Of a DNA stretch of 64,000 nucleotides, positions 61,701 to 64,000 are shown piece by piece. Origin of the DNA: Chionoecetes opilio. Lineage: Eukaryota > Arthropoda > Malacostraca > Decapoda > Majidae. The notes beneath the pieces were generated by a model. The model was not told where the DNA came from, ran no database searches, and saw only the letters and a list, made by a program, of their open reading frames with translations. Where the stretch lies: assembly GCA_016584305.1 (NCBI GenBank), contig JACEEZ010009492.1:89632-153631 (forward strand), written 5' to 3'. The position numbers and the translations under genes are program-made. Positions within the stretch are counted from its first letter, which is position 1, and each line of letters opens with the position of its first letter.

Positions 61701-64000
61701 TCAGTGTTTACAATCTGTATATCAGCTGTTTCCATCAGCAGTATTCAATACCCACACGTTATCCACACGCCGTATAAGTCGACCCCTAGTTTTGGAGAGA
61801 TTTTTTTCAGGCTCAAAGAGTCGACTTGTACGCCGCCATTTACGGTAATACCGAAAATTTTCCGTTTTAGCTACAGCCAGAAACAGTTATTAGGTTTAAT
61901 CAATTATGATAGGTTAGGAATGGGATTTGATTTAGTAGTTGATATTAAGGAAAAAATGATGATTCATGGTTGAATGTACACTGTAAACACTGTTGATGGC
62001 GGGGATGCAGGAACAACAAACCAATATTTGTTCCTCGGAACTAATTTAGTGTGTGAACGTAATCTCAGCACTCGGCCGACTTCCCGGCGAAAAAAGGGCT
62101 GACATTTTGCCAGTGTGAACCAGCCTTTAGTCTCTCAAAGCAGGAGCAGTGTATAGTATGTATCCTTGCCTAAATTTAACAATGTAGTTTAGTATATGAA
62201 TTTTTTTTAAACAGAATTACTTTTGTAAAATCTAAAAAAAAATTGCAATAAAAATCATACATTTTCTAGGGATCATTTCGAGCTTTTAGAATACAGTATA
62301 TGTATTTAAAATGTTTTTGTGTAAACTGCTGCTATGGCTATTGAGCCATACACGTTTGGGAGGCCTTGTGTATGAAAGAAAATAAGATAAAGCTGAGCCA
62401 TCAACACACCTTTCTCTTTGGAAGTTGAGTATCTGTTCTCCCAAGCATCCATCAGTCTGTTGTAGTACCGAGGCTTCTCCATGAACCCAAAGTACTGGTG
62501 TGTTTCTGCTGTGGGAAAGATGCGGGTGAATCTGGAAACAACAAAGTATTTTCAGGTTATTTCAGCACATCAAAATGGTAGTCACTCAAATACTTCAGCT
62601 AGGTTCCAATCTATTATGACCACTGCAGTCTTGTATTTGGGAGTATGCTTCGTGGGAGCATACAAACAGTTTGGCTCTTGGAACCTGTATGCTTGGATGC
62701 TCTATGGCTAATACAGTATAAGTAATTCCTTAGGATAACTATGGACAGAGCTGGCAGGTTAATATTCTGCAGGAATTGGCGGGCTCCACATGCCTTACAG
62801 CTTACATTTTCTCTATTATTTTCAGCTCAGTATATTGTGCAGTAGTTATTCACTTGCGGGAAACAAAAATATAACACTTATTTTTATATAATAATAGTTG
62901 GGTCAAGTTATGTTTAGGTTATGTTATGTTATATTCAGGTTGTGTTAAGGCTTGGTTTAGGTTTTGTTGAGTTATTTAGGTTAAAAACGCAAATTTGATG
63001 GTGCACGACTGCCCGGCTGGTTGACGCCGCCAACTCCTGCGGAATATTTACCTCGCATACTAACAAAGGTTACAATGCACTGAGAGGACATAAGCAAACT
63101 GGCATTATGTACTCACTTGCCCGCCCTGTGCAGCTCGTCCTCAGCCATCAACAAGTGCCGCACATCATCCGGCGCCAGGCTCTCCAGGACAGACGTCAGG
63201 TACTCATTCCGGCCCATAGCGTTGACAGTGATGTGCTTCAGCTGGTAGATATAATAATAATAATAACAATTTTATTCTCCCCCGAAGGCATACAGTAAAA
63301 ATAACAACATAATACATACACATGAGGGAATGAACTTAAGTACAAAAGCAAATGTGTAAATAAAAATAAAACAATTACAATGTTATTCAAATAGCAAAGA
63401 GTCCTTCATTATGGGCATTTAGTCGATTTGCTCAGTATTGCATCTGCCTTCCTAGGGTCTCACCTGTTCCTCTGGGGTCAGAAGCCTCGTGTAAATTCTG
63501 CGGTCTAAACACAGCCCAGATATCTTCTCTCCAAAATTTAGGTCTGCCAGGAGGTTGGTCTAAGGACAGGAAAATCAAGAAAAAAATTCAGATTTAGATG
63601 CAATCTAATTTATTGTTACATTAGTATGTAACAATAAATGATTCAAATTAACCTTCAGCTAAATGAAACGGTAGTCACAAACTAATCAGATTATTTTGCC
63701 CAATAATTTAATTTTCTTCGCGGTAAAAGCTATGTATATTTCTCACAAATTTCTGGCTGTCCCTTTATATTGTCCAGCGGCGGTCAGCTTGGCAATAATC
63801 GCAAGCAAGATAAAGGTAAGTAGTGCAACACAAAATAACACACACACACACACACCTGCTGTTGTTGACTCAGCTTGTCCGGCACATGGAAAGCCACCAT
63901 GTTGAGGAGGTCCGCAATGAGTGGTCCCTTGACGGAGTGGTCCAGGGGCGAGGCAGAGTGCAGGGAGGGAGAAATATTCACCTCCAGCAGCCACGGTCGC
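49249..64000 (-). CDS. TTLL4: Tubulin polyglutamylase TTLL4-like, C-terminal part
   Basis: Seven exons, - strand: 64000-63856 (cut by the window edge), 63559-63464, 63241-63117, 62531-62410, 54441-54368, 53398-53364, 49630-49249; all GT-AG, all phases agree, 325 aa plus stop. TTLL4 adds glutamate side chains to beta-tubulin and other proteins. The first exon holds [20 protein letters not shown] then [15 protein letters not shown], the end of the TTL ATP-grasp domain, with the Glu and Asn of LEVN binding Mg-ATP. Next come the extended TTLL4-type segment [34 protein letters not shown] and [15 protein letters not shown]. The last exon is low complexity: proline and lysine rich, then an [12 protein letters not shown] run. 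The 35-bp exon is supported by phase on both sides. TTLL5 is a less likely alternative. The N-terminus lies beyond the right edge. Confidence 0.87.
49996..50280. repeat. (TA)n microsatellite, left part
   Basis: Long TA tracts broken by CTGTAA; any frames in it are artefacts. In a TTLL4 intron. Confidence 0.97.
50855..51117. mobile_element. 263-bp MITE with TAA target duplication
   Basis: Ends AGGCCGGTTCCCATTAG and CTAGTGGGAACCGGCCT, with the inverted repeat running ~60 bp inward through CAACAATGAC. Flanked by TAA; Harbinger-like by target size. Confidence 0.85.
51118..52398. mobile_element. Element with AAGTAATCGTCCAGACC ends
   Basis: Inverted ends AAGTAATCGTCCAGACC and GGTCTGGACGATTACTT, with TA at the outer edges. 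At 51424 a + strand frame begins [18 protein letters not shown], a little like the C-x-x-x-C opening of THAP DNA-binding domains. On the - strand near 52160-51930 there is acidic text [20 protein letters not shown] and [14 protein letters not shown]. No complete transposase. Confidence 0.55.
52637..52727. repeat. (TA)n microsatellite, right part, then (GA)n
   Basis: Continuation of the TA tract after the inserted element, followed by GAGAGAGAGA to 52749. Confidence 0.95.
54490..54737. mobile_element. RTE-like 3' end or related SINE
   Basis: ACTCAGTAGAGCGCATACCTCCGCC begins it; it runs through AACAAACAAACAAACTGACAG and GGTGAAAACATAACCTCC to TTGGCGGAGGTAA, a 3' end that I associate with RTE-type LINEs and their SINEs in marine animals. 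TTLL4 intron. Confidence 0.5.
55380..55640 (+). pseudogene. Decayed LINE endonuclease fragment
   Basis: Broken frames give text similar to LGCLNVAG...[10 protein letters not shown], the start of an AP-endonuclease domain. Heavily mutated. Confidence 0.35.
56356..57383. mobile_element. Tigger-like MITE carrying a LINE insertion
   Basis: TA-flanked; ends CAGGAGAACCTCGTTTATCC and the mirror AAATGAGGTTCTCCTG. The two halves (to ~56485 and from ~57262) both contain GCCGTTGTTTTGAG-type text; a 5'-truncated LINE separates them. Confidence 0.8.
56486..57261 (-). pseudogene. LINE fragment with RNase H domain
   Basis: Reads [20 protein letters not shown] then [28 protein letters not shown] in the frame 57261-56797: the VYTDS Asp, the PSHAGIxGNExAD His and Asp of RNase HI. 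A frameshift follows. It ends in a (CAA)n tail at ~56486-56500. The reverse transcriptase and first RNase H strands are missing (5' truncated). Confidence 0.85.
58929..59699. mobile_element. MITE family B, copy 3
   Basis: Begins CAAGGAGGTCCCG, ends CGGGACCTCCCTG, flanked by TA. It sits inside the CATATATA-CTGATAAACC junction seen uninterrupted at 46640-46664, so insertion at TA is directly visible. Reverse orientation to copies 1 and 2. Confidence 0.92.
59729..60351 (-). mobile_element. LINE 3' end, inverted copy of 15330-16141
   Basis: Poly-T at the left, then the same C-terminal text on the - strand ([36 protein letters not shown]). TATGAT on both sides is a probable target duplication. 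Confidence 0.85.
60878..61685. mobile_element. TA-flanked MITE (CCGTATTTTACGG ends)
   Basis: Ends CCGTATTTTACGGCTTATAA and TTATAAGCCGTAAAATACGG; flanked by TA. Inside, an AGACTGGCGG(A/G)AGCCGTTCCG block is tandemly duplicated (60958-61110) and a TCTGCTAGTGTTGATG phrase recurs four times. Confidence 0.85.

Larger units (their letters stand above)
57964..61845. mobile_element. Mariner/pogo-like element, second layer
   Basis: TA-flanked; ends CCGTAAATTGCGGCGTACAA and the mirror TTGTACGCCGCCATTTACGG. Interrupted by fold-back copy 3 and a further MITE. Confidence 0.7.
57661..62129. mobile_element. Outer Harbinger-like element of the TTLL4 intron nest
   Basis: AAAGGGTGGTTCACACTAGG at the left mirrors CAGTGTGAACCAGCCTTT at the right. 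The true interior is only ~580 bp; the rest is later insertions. The target duplication is not clear (TAA/TTA). Confidence 0.65.

Overview
This is nuclear DNA from an arthropod, most likely a decapod crustacean and probably a brachyuran crab. Five protein-coding genes are supported, four of them with canonical GT-AG introns. The rest is dominated by nested DNA transposons, MITEs and non-LTR fragments of kinds I associate with crab genomes. The species assignment is inference; no rRNA, tRNA gene or organellar sequence is visible.

Gene order: (1) HSPA5/BiP, ER Hsp70 chaperone, + strand, 547-3358, two coding exons, ends KDEL. (2) ADPRS/ARH3, ADP-ribosylserine hydrolase, - strand, 12012-8260, eight coding exons whose phases all agree. 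(3) UBE3D, E3 ubiquitin ligase of the HECT_2 family, + strand, 23253-24449, intronless coding region. (4) SEC61G, translocon gamma subunit, + strand, 34420-34974, two exons, the second adding only two whole codons before the stop. (5) the 3' part of a TTLL4-like tubulin polyglutamylase, - strand, from the right edge down to 49249, seven exons including a 35-bp micro-exon and an 8-kb intron. BiP and SEC61G both serve the ER secretory route. An 11-bp TGACGT-core motif upstream of BiP recurs, with 14 of 15 bases matching in its wider context, beside a candidate 5' exon at 25.8-25.9 kb that could belong to SEC61G.

Mobile layer: a short LTR element (4.6-6.4 kb); a piggyBac element with TTAA ends holding eleven 44-bp repeats and a nested MITE (12.6-15.2 kb); non-LTR 3' ends (15.3-17.4 kb); near-perfect palindromes (17.5 and 29.1 kb); a hAT element with 8-bp target duplications (20.3-22.3 kb); an intact DDE transposase gene with unusually long D-to-E spacing (30.8-32.1 kb); a decayed Tc1 copy and Harbinger fragments (32.9-38.3 kb); a non-LTR retrotransposon split by three datable insertions (38.3-45.8 kb); and a deep nest of elements inside the largest TTLL4 intron (54.4-62.4 kb).

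The most unusual item is a fold-back element family (copies at 42.0, 45.8 and 58.1 kb) flanked each time by a 7-bp direct repeat, a target-site length few known superfamilies make. All boundaries were read by eye from repeats, splice signals and frame.
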